Origin: Mucilaginibacter inviolabilis
GTDB lineage: Bacteria; Bacteroidota; Bacteroidia; Sphingobacteriales; Sphingobacteriaceae
Length of the DNA: 64,000 nt
Assembly (NCBI RefSeq): GCF_011089895.1
Contig: NZ_JAANAT010000002.1
Coordinates: 797,522 to 861,521, forward strand
Reading direction: 5' to 3'
Positions 27,819 to 37,358 of the stretch are shown here, piece by piece. The first letter of the stretch is position 1; the number at the start of each line of letters is the position of its first letter. A program made the position numbers and the translations under genes. The notes under the pieces are model-generated. The model was not told the DNA's origin. It did no database searches and saw only the letters and a list, made by a program, of their open reading frames with translations.

Positions 27819-28999
27819 AAGATTTTAAAATCTATATCACTATTGCCAGCCTGTTACTCATCGGTTACGTGGTAGCACAGTATAATAAACCTAAACCAGT
27901 TAACTGGCAATCAACCCTTTATTATAAGGACAAGATCCCTTTTGGCACCTATTTGTTGTACGACCGGTTAAAGGATATCTATCCCGGTGCCGGCTTGACC
28001 AGAACCAACAAATCGGCCTATAATGTTTTTCATGGCGATAGCCTTCAGCAAGGAAACTACATCATCATAGCCAAAAGTATCACCCTCAATAAATTTGACT
28101 TTGAGGCGATGGTTAAGTACATCAAAGCGGGCAATTCGGTATTTATGTCGGCCTTTGAATGGCGGGGCTTTATTACCGATACTTTAAAAATAGAGACAAG
28201 GGCTGAGTACGCCGCCAAAAATGTATCCATCAACTTTACCAATCCACAGTTAAAGGCGCCCAGCAATTATGTATTTAAGCGCGACATTGCCAATCAGTAT
28301 TTCTCGGAGCTCGATACCGCTAAAGCCACAGTGATAGGCAAAAACTATGCTGACCATTGCACCTTTTTAAGCTACAAATTTGGTAAAGGCACGCTATACC
28401 TGTGCGCCACACCTGATGTTTTTACCAATTACAGCCTGCTGACCCCGCAAGGATCCGAATATGTGGCCAAAGCCCTGTCGTACTTGCCCAAAGCTCCATA
28501 TGTTTACTGGGACCAGTACCAAAACGGCGACATTCCCGAGGATATATCGCCATTGCGTGTGTTCTTCGGCAACCCGGCTTTACAATGGGCTTATTACCTG
28601 AGCCTGGGTAGTATACTCATTTTTGTTTTTTACGAGATGAAACGTCGCCAACGTGTGATTCCTGTAATTGAGCCCTTGCCAAATTCTACGCTTGATTTTG
28701 TGACGGTTGTAGGGCAGGTTTATTATGAAAAACGTAACAACGCCAACATCGCCCATAAAAAAGTGATTTACCTGCTGGAGCATATCAGGGAGCAATACCG
28801 GTTAAAAACCAGTAAACTCGATCAGGAATTTGTCAATATCCTGGCGCAAAAAACGGGTATAGATGAGGGTTTTGCCAGCTCACTGATCAGCGCGGTGAAC
28901 TTTGCAAGCACCCATCAGCAAATAACTGATATGGAATTGATCCAACTCAATAAATTGATAGAAAAATTTTACAGCCAAACCGGATATAATGGAAAATGA
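27815..28999 (+). CDS. DUF4350 domain protein
   Basis: A 394-residue protein with an N-terminal membrane anchor (IYITIASLLLIGYVVAQYN), a DUF4350 domain similar to glutamine-amidotransferase-like folds (PFGTYLLYDRLKDIYPG, KAGNSVFMSAFEW), a second transmembrane helix near residue 260 (WAYYLSLGSILIFVFYEM), and a soluble C-terminus. The amidotransferase-like domain lacks an obvious catalytic Cys-His pair, so a binding role is more likely. Overlaps both neighbours (4 and 11 bp), meaning tight translational coupling. Confidence 0.85.
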   Translation: MKDFKIYITIASLLLIGYVVAQYNKPKPVNWQSTLYYKDKIPFGTYLLYDRLKDIYPGAGLTRTNKSAYNVFHGDSLQQGNYIIIAKSITLNKFDFEAMVKYIKAGNSVFMSAFEWRGFITDTLKIETRAEYAAKNVSINFTNPQLKAPSNYVFKRDIANQYFSELDTAKATVIGKNYADHCTFLSYKFGKGTLYLCATPDVFTNYSLLTPQGSEYVAKALSYLPKAPYVYWDQYQNGDIPEDISPLRVFFGNPALQWAYYLSLGSILIFVFYEMKRRQRVIPVIEPLPNSTLDFVTVVGQVYYEKRNNANIAHKKVIYLLEHIREQYRLKTSKLDQEFVNILAQKTGIDEGFASSLISAVNFASTHQQITDMELIQLNKLIEKFYSQTGYNGK

Positions 29000-29966
29000 G
29001 AATTTTGAAAACAGAACCGATCTGAGCAAACTCAGTACTGCGGTTAATCAAATTAAATATACACTTGCCCAGATCATTGTGGGGCAGCAGGATTCTATTG
29101 ATCTGTTGATTGCAGGTATTCTGGCCGATGGGCATATCCTGATAGAAGGTGTACCCGGCGTGGCCAAAACCCTAACCGCCAAACTGATCTCCAAAGCTAT
29201 TGATGCCCGTTATTCGCGTATACAGTTCACTCCCGATCTGATGCCTTCGGACATATTGGGTACGTCGGTATTTAATCCTAAAAGCACGGAATTTGAATTT
29301 AAACAAGGTCCTGTTTTTGGTAATATTATCCTGATAGATGAAATTAACCGCGCACCCGCCAAAACGCAATCGGCTTTGTTTGAGGTGATGGAAGAACGGC
29401 AGGTAACTATCGACGGCCATACCTACAAAATGCAGGAACCTTTCACCGTGCTGGCTACGCAAAACCCGGTGGAACAGGAAGGCACCTATCGTTTACCGGA
29501 AGCGCAGCTGGACCGCTTTCTGTTTAAAATAGAGATTAAATACCCAACACTGGAAGAAGAAATAGCTATCATTACCCGTCAGCATCAGCAAAAAACTACT
29601 GAGCAATTGACCCACATATCAGCGGTTTTATCTGGTAATGATATTATTGCACTACGCCAACAAGTACGGTCGTTTCATGTGGAGGCGAAATTGCTGGAAT
29701 TTACGGCCAAGATTATTCATGAAACGCGTAACCATAAATCGTTGTTCCTGGGTGGTTCGCCGCGTGCATCGCTGGCCATGATCAATGCCGCCAAAGCTGT
29801 TGCCGCTATTAAGGGCCGCGATTTTATTACGCCTGATGATATTATCTATGTAGCTGCACCGGTGTTAAGGCACCGTATTATGCTCACGCCGGATAAGGAA
29901 ATGGAAGGCGTAAGTCCGGATGATGTGGTAGCACAAATCATACAAAAATTGGAAATACCGAGATAG
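28989..29966 (+). CDS. MoxR family AAA+ ATPase
   Basis: A 325-residue MoxR ATPase: Walker A GVPGVAKT, Walker B IILIDEINRAPAKTQSAL, sensor 1 VLATQNPVEQEGTYRLPEAQLDRF, and the C-terminal lid with GGSPRASLAMINAAKA. MoxR proteins act as chaperones that mature or activate partner proteins, often with a VWA-like partner; the adjacent DUF58 protein fits that role. It overlaps the DUF4350 gene by 11 bp. Confidence 0.95.
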   Translation: MENENFENRTDLSKLSTAVNQIKYTLAQIIVGQQDSIDLLIAGILADGHILIEGVPGVAKTLTAKLISKAIDARYSRIQFTPDLMPSDILGTSVFNPKSTEFEFKQGPVFGNIILIDEINRAPAKTQSALFEVMEERQVTIDGHTYKMQEPFTVLATQNPVEQEGTYRLPEAQLDRFLFKIEIKYPTLEEEIAIITRQHQQKTTEQLTHISAVLSGNDIIALRQQVRSFHVEAKLLEFTAKIIHETRNHKSLFLGGSPRASLAMINAAKAVAAIKGRDFITPDDIIYVAAPVLRHRIMLTPDKEMEGVSPDDVVAQIIQKLEIPR

Positions 29967-29972
29967 AAGTTA

Positions 29973-30056
29973 GTATCAAGTAGCTAGTATCATGACTGCC
30001 TAAACACGATATTTATCGTTACAAAATCTTGATACCTGATACTAGCTACTTGATAC
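29973..30056. repeat. Dispersed palindrome, family D copy 1
   Basis: GTATCAAGTAGCTAGTATC (29973-29991) and its exact 19-bp complement (30038-30056) enclose a 46-nt loop with a small CGATA/TATCG stem. It is inserted between the moxR and DUF58 genes, and a second copy lies at 33.7 kb. Confidence 0.85.
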
Positions 30057-30073
30057 CGAATCAACAGCTTATA

Positions 30074-31420
30074 GTGAAAAAATTCATCAGCCTCTTTTAT
30101 AGAAACCTGTTTTTAACAAACCGCCTGTTTGCAGCTTTAACCTGCAGCGTGGTTTTGTTTTTATTGTCGTTCTTTTTTCCATGGCTGGGTATTATCCCAA
30201 CACTGGCATTTTGGGTGTTGATTGTATTATTTTTTATTGACATACTGATGCTGTATCGCACAGCAAACGGGGTGTTTGCCAAACGCCATGCACCCGAACG
30301 ACTGAGCAATAGTGACAATAACGATCTGGGGGTATATATCGAAAACTGGTATAGTTTCCCCATAAGCGTTGGCATTATTGACGAGATCCCCTTTCAGTTT
30401 CAAAAACGCGATATCTGGTTTAAAACCAACCTGAAACCGCGCGAAAAGAAACTCATTAATTATGTGTTAAGGCCAACACGTCGCGGTGAATATGAATTTG
30501 GCGATATCCGGGTATACGTTAAATCGCCTTTAGGCTTTATCAGGCGGCGGTATAATTTTGAGCAGGCAGAAATGCTGCCGGTATATCCGTCTTTTTTGCA
30601 GATGCGCAAATATGAGCTGATGGCTATATCAAACCGCTTAACAGACATCGGCATCAAAAAGATACGACGCATTGGCCATAGCATGGAGTTTGAGCAGGTA
30701 AAAAACTATGTTCAGGGCGATGATTACCGCACCATTAACTGGAAAGCTACCGCGCGGCAGGGCAACCTGATGGTGAATTCCTACACCGACGAAAAATCAC
30801 AGCATGTATACTGTGTTATTGATAAATCAAGGGCCATGAAAATGCCTTTTGAGGGGTTGAGCCTGCTGGATTATGCCATCAATGCCAGCCTGGTACTATC
30901 AAATGTAGCCCTGCTAAAAGAGGATAAAGCCGGGCTCATCACCATATCCGAAAAGTTGGGAGCCGTAATACCTGCCGAGAGACGACCTGCGCATCTAAAC
31001 AAAATACTGGAAGCCTTATACAAAGAAAAAACACGCTACCTGGAAACCAATATGGAACTGTTGTTTGCTACCGTACGTAAGGTGATCAAACAGCGCAGCC
31101 TGGTGGTGTTTTTTACTAATTACGAAAGCCTGAGCGCTCTGCACAGACAATTGCCGTTTTTAAAAAGAATAGCCAAATATCACCTGCTGCTGGTGGTATT
31201 TTTTGAAAACACCGAACTGAAAAAACTAAGTGAGCAACCCGCTGCCGATGTAGAGGGTATCTATATAAAAACCATAGCCGAAAAATTTGCCTACGATAAA
31301 AAGCTCATCGTAAAAGAGCTGGCCAAACATGGCATCCAATCTATTTTGAGCGCCCCTCAAAATTTGACCATCAATACCATCAACCGGTATCTGGAAATTA
31401 AGGCTAAGCAGAAGATTTAG
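30074..31420 (+). CDS. DUF58 domain protein (MoxR partner)
   Basis: The likely start is the GTG at 30074 (VKKFISLFYRN), giving 448 residues; the frame is open from 30029 but that part lies in repeat DNA. Two transmembrane helices occur near the N-terminus, and the DUF58 signature is GDDYRTINWKATARQGNLMVNSYTDEKSQ. A VWA-like region follows with the DKSRAMKMPFEGLSLLDYA motif. DUF58 proteins pair with MoxR ATPases in envelope or stress functions. A palindrome has been inserted between it and moxR without disrupting the frame. Confidence 0.92.
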   Translation: MKKFISLFYRNLFLTNRLFAALTCSVVLFLLSFFFPWLGIIPTLAFWVLIVLFFIDILMLYRTANGVFAKRHAPERLSNSDNNDLGVYIENWYSFPISVGIIDEIPFQFQKRDIWFKTNLKPREKKLINYVLRPTRRGEYEFGDIRVYVKSPLGFIRRRYNFEQAEMLPVYPSFLQMRKYELMAISNRLTDIGIKKIRRIGHSMEFEQVKNYVQGDDYRTINWKATARQGNLMVNSYTDEKSQHVYCVIDKSRAMKMPFEGLSLLDYAINASLVLSNVALLKEDKAGLITISEKLGAVIPAERRPAHLNKILEALYKEKTRYLETNMELLFATVRKVIKQRSLVVFFTNYESLSALHRQLPFLKRIAKYHLLLVVFFENTELKKLSEQPAADVEGIYIKTIAEKFAYDKKLIVKELAKHGIQSILSAPQNLTINTINRYLEIKAKQKI

Positions 31421-31505
31421 AGTAGGAATTTACAAATAGGGATGACAGGCCATAATCCAACACGCTATTGCTTGCAATGACGGTCTGGTTTAGTTTATTT
31501 TCTGC

Positions 31506-32222
31506 TTATTTCTTTTCCAGTGCGCTTAAAACAACCGGTTTAAGTTTTTCTACCCACATCTGGTACATCGTGGCAGATGGATGCAAGCCATCGTTGGCAA
31601 TAAGCGATGAATTATTGGCTGCCAGTTTGGATATGGGAGTAATATCGATATAATTAACACCCGCGTTGGCGCTTTCCTGCCGGTTAATATCATTGAATTG
31701 GTCAATCTCTTTACCAATGCGTGCATCATCACCATGGGCAAAAGGTGTTACTCCATAATCGGGTATGGATAATACAAAAACATGATTAACATTGCCTTTA
31801 GCCAATTTGATAGCCGTATTTAAAACTTGTACAAAATTAATACGATAATCGGCCTGGCTGCCACCTCCGTACTGGTCGTTCACGCCGACAAGGAGTGTTA
31901 CTATATCGTAGGTTTTGTTTTTGGAGTCGCTACCGTCAATGGCTGATATCAATTGTTGGGTTGTCCAGCCGGTACGGGCTATAATGGTTGGGCCGGTTAT
32001 TTTATGTCCGGGTAATTGCCCTGCGAGCTGGTAGGGGAAGGCATCATGCTCATCTACCGACTGACCGATGGTATACGAATCGCCAAGTGCCAGGTAACTT
32101 AAAGTATCAATTACAGGAACAGGCGATCCTGTAGTGGGTGGTACATGTGTCATTGATGTTGTTTTTGTACAGGCCGATAATGTGCTTATCGAAAATAAGA
32201 TTAAAAATAATGCTTTCATCAT
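31506..32222 (-). CDS. SGNH/GDSL hydrolase lipoprotein
   Basis: A 238-residue lipoprotein: lipobox STLSAC (cysteine 18), then the SGNH blocks LALGDSYTIG with the catalytic Ser, a glycine in block II, VGVNDQYGG with Asn, and DGLHPSATMY with the Asp-His pair. It is a complete esterase or lipase of the SGNH fold, probably outer-membrane-anchored. Its ATG overlaps the lipB stop (ATGA), so it is the last gene of the acpT-lipB operon. Confidence 0.92.
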   Translation of the reverse strand: MMKALFLILFSISTLSACTKTTSMTHVPPTTGSPVPVIDTLSYLALGDSYTIGQSVDEHDAFPYQLAGQLPGHKITGPTIIARTGWTTQQLISAIDGSDSKNKTYDIVTLLVGVNDQYGGGSQADYRINFVQVLNTAIKLAKGNVNHVFVLSIPDYGVTPFAHGDDARIGKEIDQFNDINRQESANAGVNYIDITPISKLAANNSSLIANDGLHPSATMYQMWVEKLKPVVLSALEKK

Positions 32223-32974
32223 AATATCTCCATATCAAACAATACGGAAATATGATGTTTAAGGATTTCTTTTACTTCATTTATATCAACCTCGCGACCA
32301 AGCTCTTTTTGCATAGAGGTTACGGCCTTATCGTCAATACCGCAGGGCACAATGTTATTAAAGTAGTCCAGATTGGTATTAATGTTAAAAGCGAGTCCAT
32401 GCATAGTTACCCAACGGCTGCAGCGTACACCCATGGCGCATATCTTGCGGGCATTCTCATTATCGGCATCAAACCAAACACCGGTATAACCCGGATAGCG
32501 ACCTGCCTTTAATCCATAATCGTCCAAAGTTAATATGACTGCCTCTTCCAGTGTGCGCAGGTACAGGTGTATGTCGGTGAAAAAATTATCCAGGTCCAGT
32601 ATCGGGTACGACACGATCTGGCCGGGGCCATGATAGGTGATATCGCCGCCGCGATTAATGGCATAATAAACAGCTTCCTTTTCTTTCAGTCCATTTTCGT
32701 CCAGCAGCAAATGCTCCGGCTTGCCGCTTTTACCCAGGGTATACACATGGGGATGTTCGCAAAATACCAGGTAATTAAAGGTTTCATCGGGTTCAAAAGG
32801 CTCAAAGGGGCCGGCCGCTACCGATGTTTTGGCCGCAGCTTCATAAGCCAGTTCGCTGTTGCGATTATTAAGTTTGGTTTTTACCGAAGCGGCAAATAAC
32901 TCTTCCTGCTTGTCCCAGGCTTGTTGATAATCAATCAGACCCCAATCCTGAAAAAATACTTTTTTGTTCTTCAT
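32219..32974 (-). CDS. lipB: Octanoyltransferase LipB
   Basis: A 251-residue LipB that moves octanoyl from acyl carrier protein to lipoate-dependent enzymes. Motifs are RGGDITYHGPGQIVSYPILDL, the catalytic-lysine region ARKICAMGVRCSRWVTMHGLAFNI and the catalytic cysteine in VPCGID. The N-terminus carries a Bacteroidota-type extension of about 50 residues. It follows the phosphopantetheinyl transferase by 5 bp and overlaps the SGNH gene by 4 bp. Confidence 0.96.
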   Translation of the reverse strand: MKNKKVFFQDWGLIDYQQAWDKQEELFAASVKTKLNNRNSELAYEAAAKTSVAAGPFEPFEPDETFNYLVFCEHPHVYTLGKSGKPEHLLLDENGLKEKEAVYYAINRGGDITYHGPGQIVSYPILDLDNFFTDIHLYLRTLEEAVILTLDDYGLKAGRYPGYTGVWFDADNENARKICAMGVRCSRWVTMHGLAFNINTNLDYFNNIVPCGIDDKAVTSMQKELGREVDINEVKEILKHHISVLFDMEIL

Positions 32975-32979
32975 TACAT

Positions 32980-33618
32980 TTATCCTTTTACGAAGCCTAC
33001 CATGTAGCCATCATATTGCATATAGCTCACTACATAATCCAGGTTGATATTATTTTTATGCAGGCGCGCGCTTAGCTCGCCCCGGATATTAAAACTAAAA
33101 GGATCCAGGAAAATATTGTCGGCAAATGATACCTCTTTTTCGCCGTTGCATTTATATATGGCTTCTTTGGCGCACCAGCAAACGTACAAGTGCTCTATTT
33201 TATGCTTATCTTCAATAAAAGCCCTTTCGTCGGGTCGTAAAAATTTACCGGCAATACGCTCTACCTTTTGTTTAATCAGTTCAATATCAATCCCTACTTT
33301 ATGGGTTTTGCTGATCATCACCGCGGCATAATCAAAAGAGTGGCTCAATGATATATGGTAAGGCAGGTTTACCAGGTAAGGTTTGCCATGGGCATCAACC
33401 TTACAGTCAATGTATTCGTCGGTATGCAGCATTTTACGAAGCAGCACACGGGTGGCCAGCCAGTGCAGGTAGCGCTTGCTGTGGCTCAGTTTTTCAACAA
33501 AGGCTTTTTCTTCGTCGTCAAGTTGTAGTTGTTTATACAGGTCGTCAGCCTCTTCTTCTATTTTCCAGAGCGCAAATTCGGTATCATCGTCGATACGCTG
33601 CCTGTATGCTATAGCCAT
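32980..33618 (-). CDS. 4'-phosphopantetheinyl transferase
   Basis: A 212-residue transferase of the Sfp/AcpT-like superfamily that installs phosphopantetheine on carrier proteins. Signature motifs are VGIDIELIKQKVERIAGKFL and LYVCWCAKEAIYK (the WxxKEA motif), with the upstream HISLSHSFDYAAV. It heads the operon followed by lipB, a sensible pairing because LipB uses acyl carrier protein. Confidence 0.92.
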   Translation of the reverse strand: MAIAYRQRIDDDTEFALWKIEEEADDLYKQLQLDDEEKAFVEKLSHSKRYLHWLATRVLLRKMLHTDEYIDCKVDAHGKPYLVNLPYHISLSHSFDYAAVMISKTHKVGIDIELIKQKVERIAGKFLRPDERAFIEDKHKIEHLYVCWCAKEAIYKCNGEKEVSFADNIFLDPFSFNIRGELSARLHKNNINLDYVVSYMQYDGYMVGFVKG

Positions 33619-33682
33619 AATAAGTAAAATTGCAAAATAGGTAGCAAACTTATGTCAAATAATTTTAATTAAATAATGTTTT

Positions 33683-33779
33683 GGTATCAAGTAGCTAGTA
33701 TAAACTATCAAGACAATCTACATGGTAGTTTTTGATTCCGTTGTTAAAAATCTTGATACCTGATACTAGCTACTTAAGA
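33683..33779. repeat. Dispersed palindrome, family D copy 2
   Basis: GGTATCAAGTAGCTAGTAT at 33683-33701 and the complement beginning ATACTAGCTACTT at 33763-33775; about 28 bases on the right side match family D copy 1 (30022-30050). It lies between the divergent acpT-type gene and dcd. Confidence 0.8.
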
Positions 33780-33804
33780 CTAAAATAGTAATTTAGGCCC
33801 TACC

Positions 33805-34341
33805 ATGATATTATCAGATAAGCGCATTCTTGAAGAAATTGAAAAAGGAAGTATTATTATTGAACCCTTTAAACGGGAATGCCTGGGTACCAACTCCTAC
33901 GATGTACATTTAGGCAAACACCTGGCTACTTACCGCGACCGGGTACTGGATGCCAAACTGCATAATGAAATTGATGGTTTTGAGATACCTAAAGAAGGAT
34001 TTATCCTGCAGCCCAATACGCTTTACCTGGGTGTTACCATGGAATACACCGAAACCCATAACCATGTACCCTTCCTGGAGGGAAAATCAAGCACCGGCAG
34101 GTTAGGTATTGATATACATGCCACCGCCGGCAAAGGCGATGTTGGTTTTTGCAACACCTGGACGCTGGAAATTTCATGCGCCCAGCCGGTACGTATCTAT
34201 GCCGGTATGCCTATCGGGCAGCTGATTTATTTTGTGGTTGAAGGTGATATTGAAACCATGTATAATACCAAAAGCAACGCTAAATATAATAACCCTACAA
34301 CACGCCCTGTTGAAAGTATGATGTGGAAGAATAAGTTTTGA
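33805..34341 (+). CDS. dcd: dCTP deaminase
   Basis: A 178-residue trimeric deaminase making dUTP from dCTP. Typical motifs are GTNSYDVHLGKHLATY near the N-terminus, LEGKSSTGRLGIDIHATAGKGD with the nucleotide loop, and GFCNTWTLEI with the catalytic Glu. Length matches mono-functional family members. Confidence 0.95.
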   Translation: MILSDKRILEEIEKGSIIIEPFKRECLGTNSYDVHLGKHLATYRDRVLDAKLHNEIDGFEIPKEGFILQPNTLYLGVTMEYTETHNHVPFLEGKSSTGRLGIDIHATAGKGDVGFCNTWTLEISCAQPVRIYAGMPIGQLIYFVVEGDIETMYNTKSNAKYNNPTTRPVESMMWKNKF

Positions 34342-34510
34342 TCGATTTTTTTTCAGAACGATTAAACCATTACTGTTGAGGTGGGTCAAAGTGAAAAATT
34401 AAGCTTTGTATATGGCTTAAACGCACGTATATTTAACCTTATATATAAACCTAAGACCTCACAACTCATCGCCTGATTAGATATTTTGTGTAGATTAAAC
34501 TTTATTTACC

Positions 34511-37234
34511 ATGATAACATTCAAAAAAGTATCTGTAGGCTTATTGATAACTGTGATTGCTACGGTAATTTTCGGTTTCACCGGTCCCGGCGATGATCTG
34601 CTCGGTAAACTCGTTGATCAGCTTTATAAATGGCGTGCCGATCATCCACAGGAAAAAGTTTACCTGCATCTGGACAAACCCTATTATGCCGTTGGCGACG
34701 ATATCTGGTTTAAGGCCTACGTAACTATTGGAAGCAAACATCAACTATCCGCTTATAGCGAAATATTAAATGTCGACCTTATTGGCGAAGATGATTCGGT
34801 AAAGCGCAGTATTAAACTGCCGCTTATCAGCGGAATGGCCTATGGCGATTTTGCCCTGCCCGATACCATGCAGGATGGGAACTATCGCATCAGGGCCTAT
34901 ACCAACTGGATGCGTAATGCCGGCGACGCCTATTTTTTTGATAAAACCATCACTATATCCAAAGGCATCGGTAATACGGTTTTTACCAAAACAGATTATA
35001 CTTACGGCGAACAGAACGGTAAGCAAAAGGTGAATGCGTTGATCAATTTTACCGATGCAAACGGGGCACCTTATGCTGGCAACGAAGTAAACTACCGTGT
35101 TGAATTGAATGGTAAAACAGTTTTTAAAGGTAAGGGCATAACTAATGATAAAGGCGATCTCGCTGCTTCATTCCTCAATACCACTCCAAACCCGGCAGCA
35201 ACAGGTATTATTATTGCCAATATCAAACTGATTGATAAAAAGGTTGTCACTAAGGTGGTACCTATTAAAGCGGTATCGGCCAAAGTAGATGTACAATTTT
35301 TCCCGGAAAGTGGCACCTTGGTGAATGATGCTGGTTGCAAGGTTGGTTTTAAAGCGGTTGGTGCCGATGGCCTGGGTGTTGATATCAAAGGCACTGTTGT
35401 AGACGACCAGAACCAAACCGTAGCTGTATTTAACAGTACCCACCTGGGTATGGGGGTATTCAACTTAACACCCATGAGCGGCAAAACCTATAAGGCTCAT
35501 GTGGTATTTGCGGATGGATCTGGTGGCGATTTTAACTTGCCCAAAGCGGTTGACAACGCATATGTTTTAAGCATTGATAATTCGGAGGATGATAATCTGA
35601 CGGCAAAAATATTGCCGGGGTCGGGTATTGCGCAAAACGCCACAACTGCAGGCAGCCTCCTGCTGGTAGGTCAAAGTTGCGGCGAAATTTATTACGCGGC
35701 CAAAAGCTCTGATAATGGTAAAACATTTAGGGCAGTTATTCCTAAGAGTAAATTCCCATCTGGTATTGTACAGTTCACTTTATTTTCTGCCAATGGCGAG
35801 CCGCTGAATGAACGTATTGTATTTATTCAAAACCCCGATCAGCTTAAATTATCAGTTTCGGCGCCTAAGCAGCAATACGCATCGCGCGAAAAGGTAACCA
35901 TTAGTCTGAATGTGAAAAATAAAGAAGATAAGCCTGTTATCGGCAGTTTTTCAGCCTCGGTTATCGATATGGCAAAGGTTCCAGTTGATGAAACCAATGA
36001 AGAAAGCATTTTTTCGAACATATTGCTGAGTTCAGATCTGAAGGGTTATATCGAAAAACCGGGCTATTATTTTGCCGATCAAAGCACGAAAACAAAAGCC
36101 GATCTTGACGTATTGATGCTTACCCAGGGTTACCGTAGGTTTGAATGGAAGCAAGTGATCAATGACGCCGTACCTCCCGTAGTTTATCAGCCCGAAAAAT
36201 CGTTACAGGTAACCGGGCATTTAAAAACTTTTGGCGGTAAACCCGTATCCAACGGTAAAGTAACTTTATTTACTACCGCCGGAGGCACATTTATTTTAGA
36301 CACCGTAGCAGATGCCCAGGGAAAATTCACGTTCAGTAACCTGGTGTTTAGAGATAGCATCAAATTTGTGGTGCAGGCCCGTACCGCTAAAGACCGGAAG
36401 AACCTGGAGATAGAGCTGGATAACATAGCCCCGCAAGTGGTAGGGAAAAATAAGAATGCTGCCGATTTACAGGTAAATGTAAGTGATGGCCGCTCGGTTT
36501 ATTTGCAGAACAGCAAAAAACTGTTCAATGAGCAGGTAAAGTATGGGATTGGTAACCATACCATTGTGTTAAAAGAAGTGGTAGTAAAAGATACCCGTAC
36601 CACGGCGGTAAAACATTCGTCAAATTTAAACGGAGCCGGTAATGCCGATCAGGTGCTTACTTATAAAGATCTGGAAAATATGGGGGGAGGGCAGCTTTCC
36701 AATATCTTAGCGGGCAGGCTTTTAGGTGTTATTTTTCGTGGAGGTATACCTTACTCAACCCGTGGTGGTGGTGCTATGCAGATAGTTGTTGACGGTATCA
36801 ATATGGAAGCCGATTATCTGGACAATTTAGTGATATCTGATATTGCCAGTATTGAAGTTTTACGTTCGGTAGGCAATACCGCTATATATGGCTTCAGAGG
36901 AGGCAATGGGTTACTGATAATCACCACCAAGCGCGGCGACGAGGGCGCTGTGTATAATCGTTATGCCCCGGGTGTGGTCACTTACTCGCCTAAGGGATAC
37001 TACAAAGCCAGGGAGTTTTATTCGCCGCAGTATGATGATCCTAAAACAAATGCACAAATGCAGGATCTGCGATCAACCATATATTGGAACCCTAAGATAC
37101 TAACGGATAAAGATGGTAATGCCTCCCTCTCATTTTTTAATGCCGATGGCAAAGGCACTTATCGTATTATTATTGAAGGGATGGATGCCGAAGGTAACCT
37201 GGGCAGGCAGGTGTTCAAGTATAAGGTGGAGTAA
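34511..37234 (+). CDS. MG2-domain protein with C-terminal TonB-dependent receptor plug
   Basis: A 907-residue secreted protein. After an N-terminal signal or anchor (VGLLITVIATVIFGF) comes an alpha-2-macroglobulin-type MG2 region (EKVYLHLDKPYYAVGDDIWFKAYV), further Ig-like domains, then a C-terminal plug domain (LENMGGGQLSNILAGRLLGV, GGAMQIVVDGI, SIEVLRSVGNTAIYGFRGGNGLLIITTKRG). No TonB-dependent beta-barrel follows, so the plug is used without a transport channel. Such proteins are common in Sphingobacteriaceae; their role is unknown and may be surface macromolecule binding. Confidence 0.85.
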   Translation: MITFKKVSVGLLITVIATVIFGFTGPGDDLLGKLVDQLYKWRADHPQEKVYLHLDKPYYAVGDDIWFKAYVTIGSKHQLSAYSEILNVDLIGEDDSVKRSIKLPLISGMAYGDFALPDTMQDGNYRIRAYTNWMRNAGDAYFFDKTITISKGIGNTVFTKTDYTYGEQNGKQKVNALINFTDANGAPYAGNEVNYRVELNGKTVFKGKGITNDKGDLAASFLNTTPNPAATGIIIANIKLIDKKVVTKVVPIKAVSAKVDVQFFPESGTLVNDAGCKVGFKAVGADGLGVDIKGTVVDDQNQTVAVFNSTHLGMGVFNLTPMSGKTYKAHVVFADGSGGDFNLPKAVDNAYVLSIDNSEDDNLTAKILPGSGIAQNATTAGSLLLVGQSCGEIYYAAKSSDNGKTFRAVIPKSKFPSGIVQFTLFSANGEPLNERIVFIQNPDQLKLSVSAPKQQYASREKVTISLNVKNKEDKPVIGSFSASVIDMAKVPVDETNEESIFSNILLSSDLKGYIEKPGYYFADQSTKTKADLDVLMLTQGYRRFEWKQVINDAVPPVVYQPEKSLQVTGHLKTFGGKPVSNGKVTLFTTAGGTFILDTVADAQGKFTFSNLVFRDSIKFVVQARTAKDRKNLEIELDNIAPQVVGKNKNAADLQVNVSDGRSVYLQNSKKLFNEQVKYGIGNHTIVLKEVVVKDTRTTAVKHSSNLNGAGNADQVLTYKDLENMGGGQLSNILAGRLLGVIFRGGIPYSTRGGGAMQIVVDGINMEADYLDNLVISDIASIEVLRSVGNTAIYGFRGGNGLLIITTKRGDEGAVYNRYAPGVVTYSPKGYYKAREFYSPQYDDPKTNAQMQDLRSTIYWNPKILTDKDGNASLSFFNADGKGTYRIIIEGMDAEGNLGRQVFKYKVE

Positions 37235-37257
37235 ATATTAAGTCAAAATTCAAAAGT

Positions 37258-37293
37258 AAAAAGTCAAAATCCATGTAGGGTTTTGACTTTTTA
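37258..37293. terminator. Hairpin after the MG2-plug gene
   Basis: A perfect 13-bp stem, TAAAAAGTCAAAA and its complement around an 11-nt loop, ending in TTTTTAA. It is part of a larger repeat-rich stretch (37241-37358) of AGTCAAAATTCAAAAG-like words that recurs at 61.5 kb. The outer words also pair, so it may serve both convergent genes. Confidence 0.6.
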
Positions 37294-37358
37294 ATTGTTC
37301 AAATATTGTAGTTGATTCAGCGTGCCAGGTTTTTGACTTTTGATTTTTAACTTTTGAA

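Noticed and set aside
30029..30073. Extended N-terminus of the DUF58 protein
   Set aside because: The extra codons lie inside a dispersed palindrome; the GTG at 30074 begins the conserved sequence.
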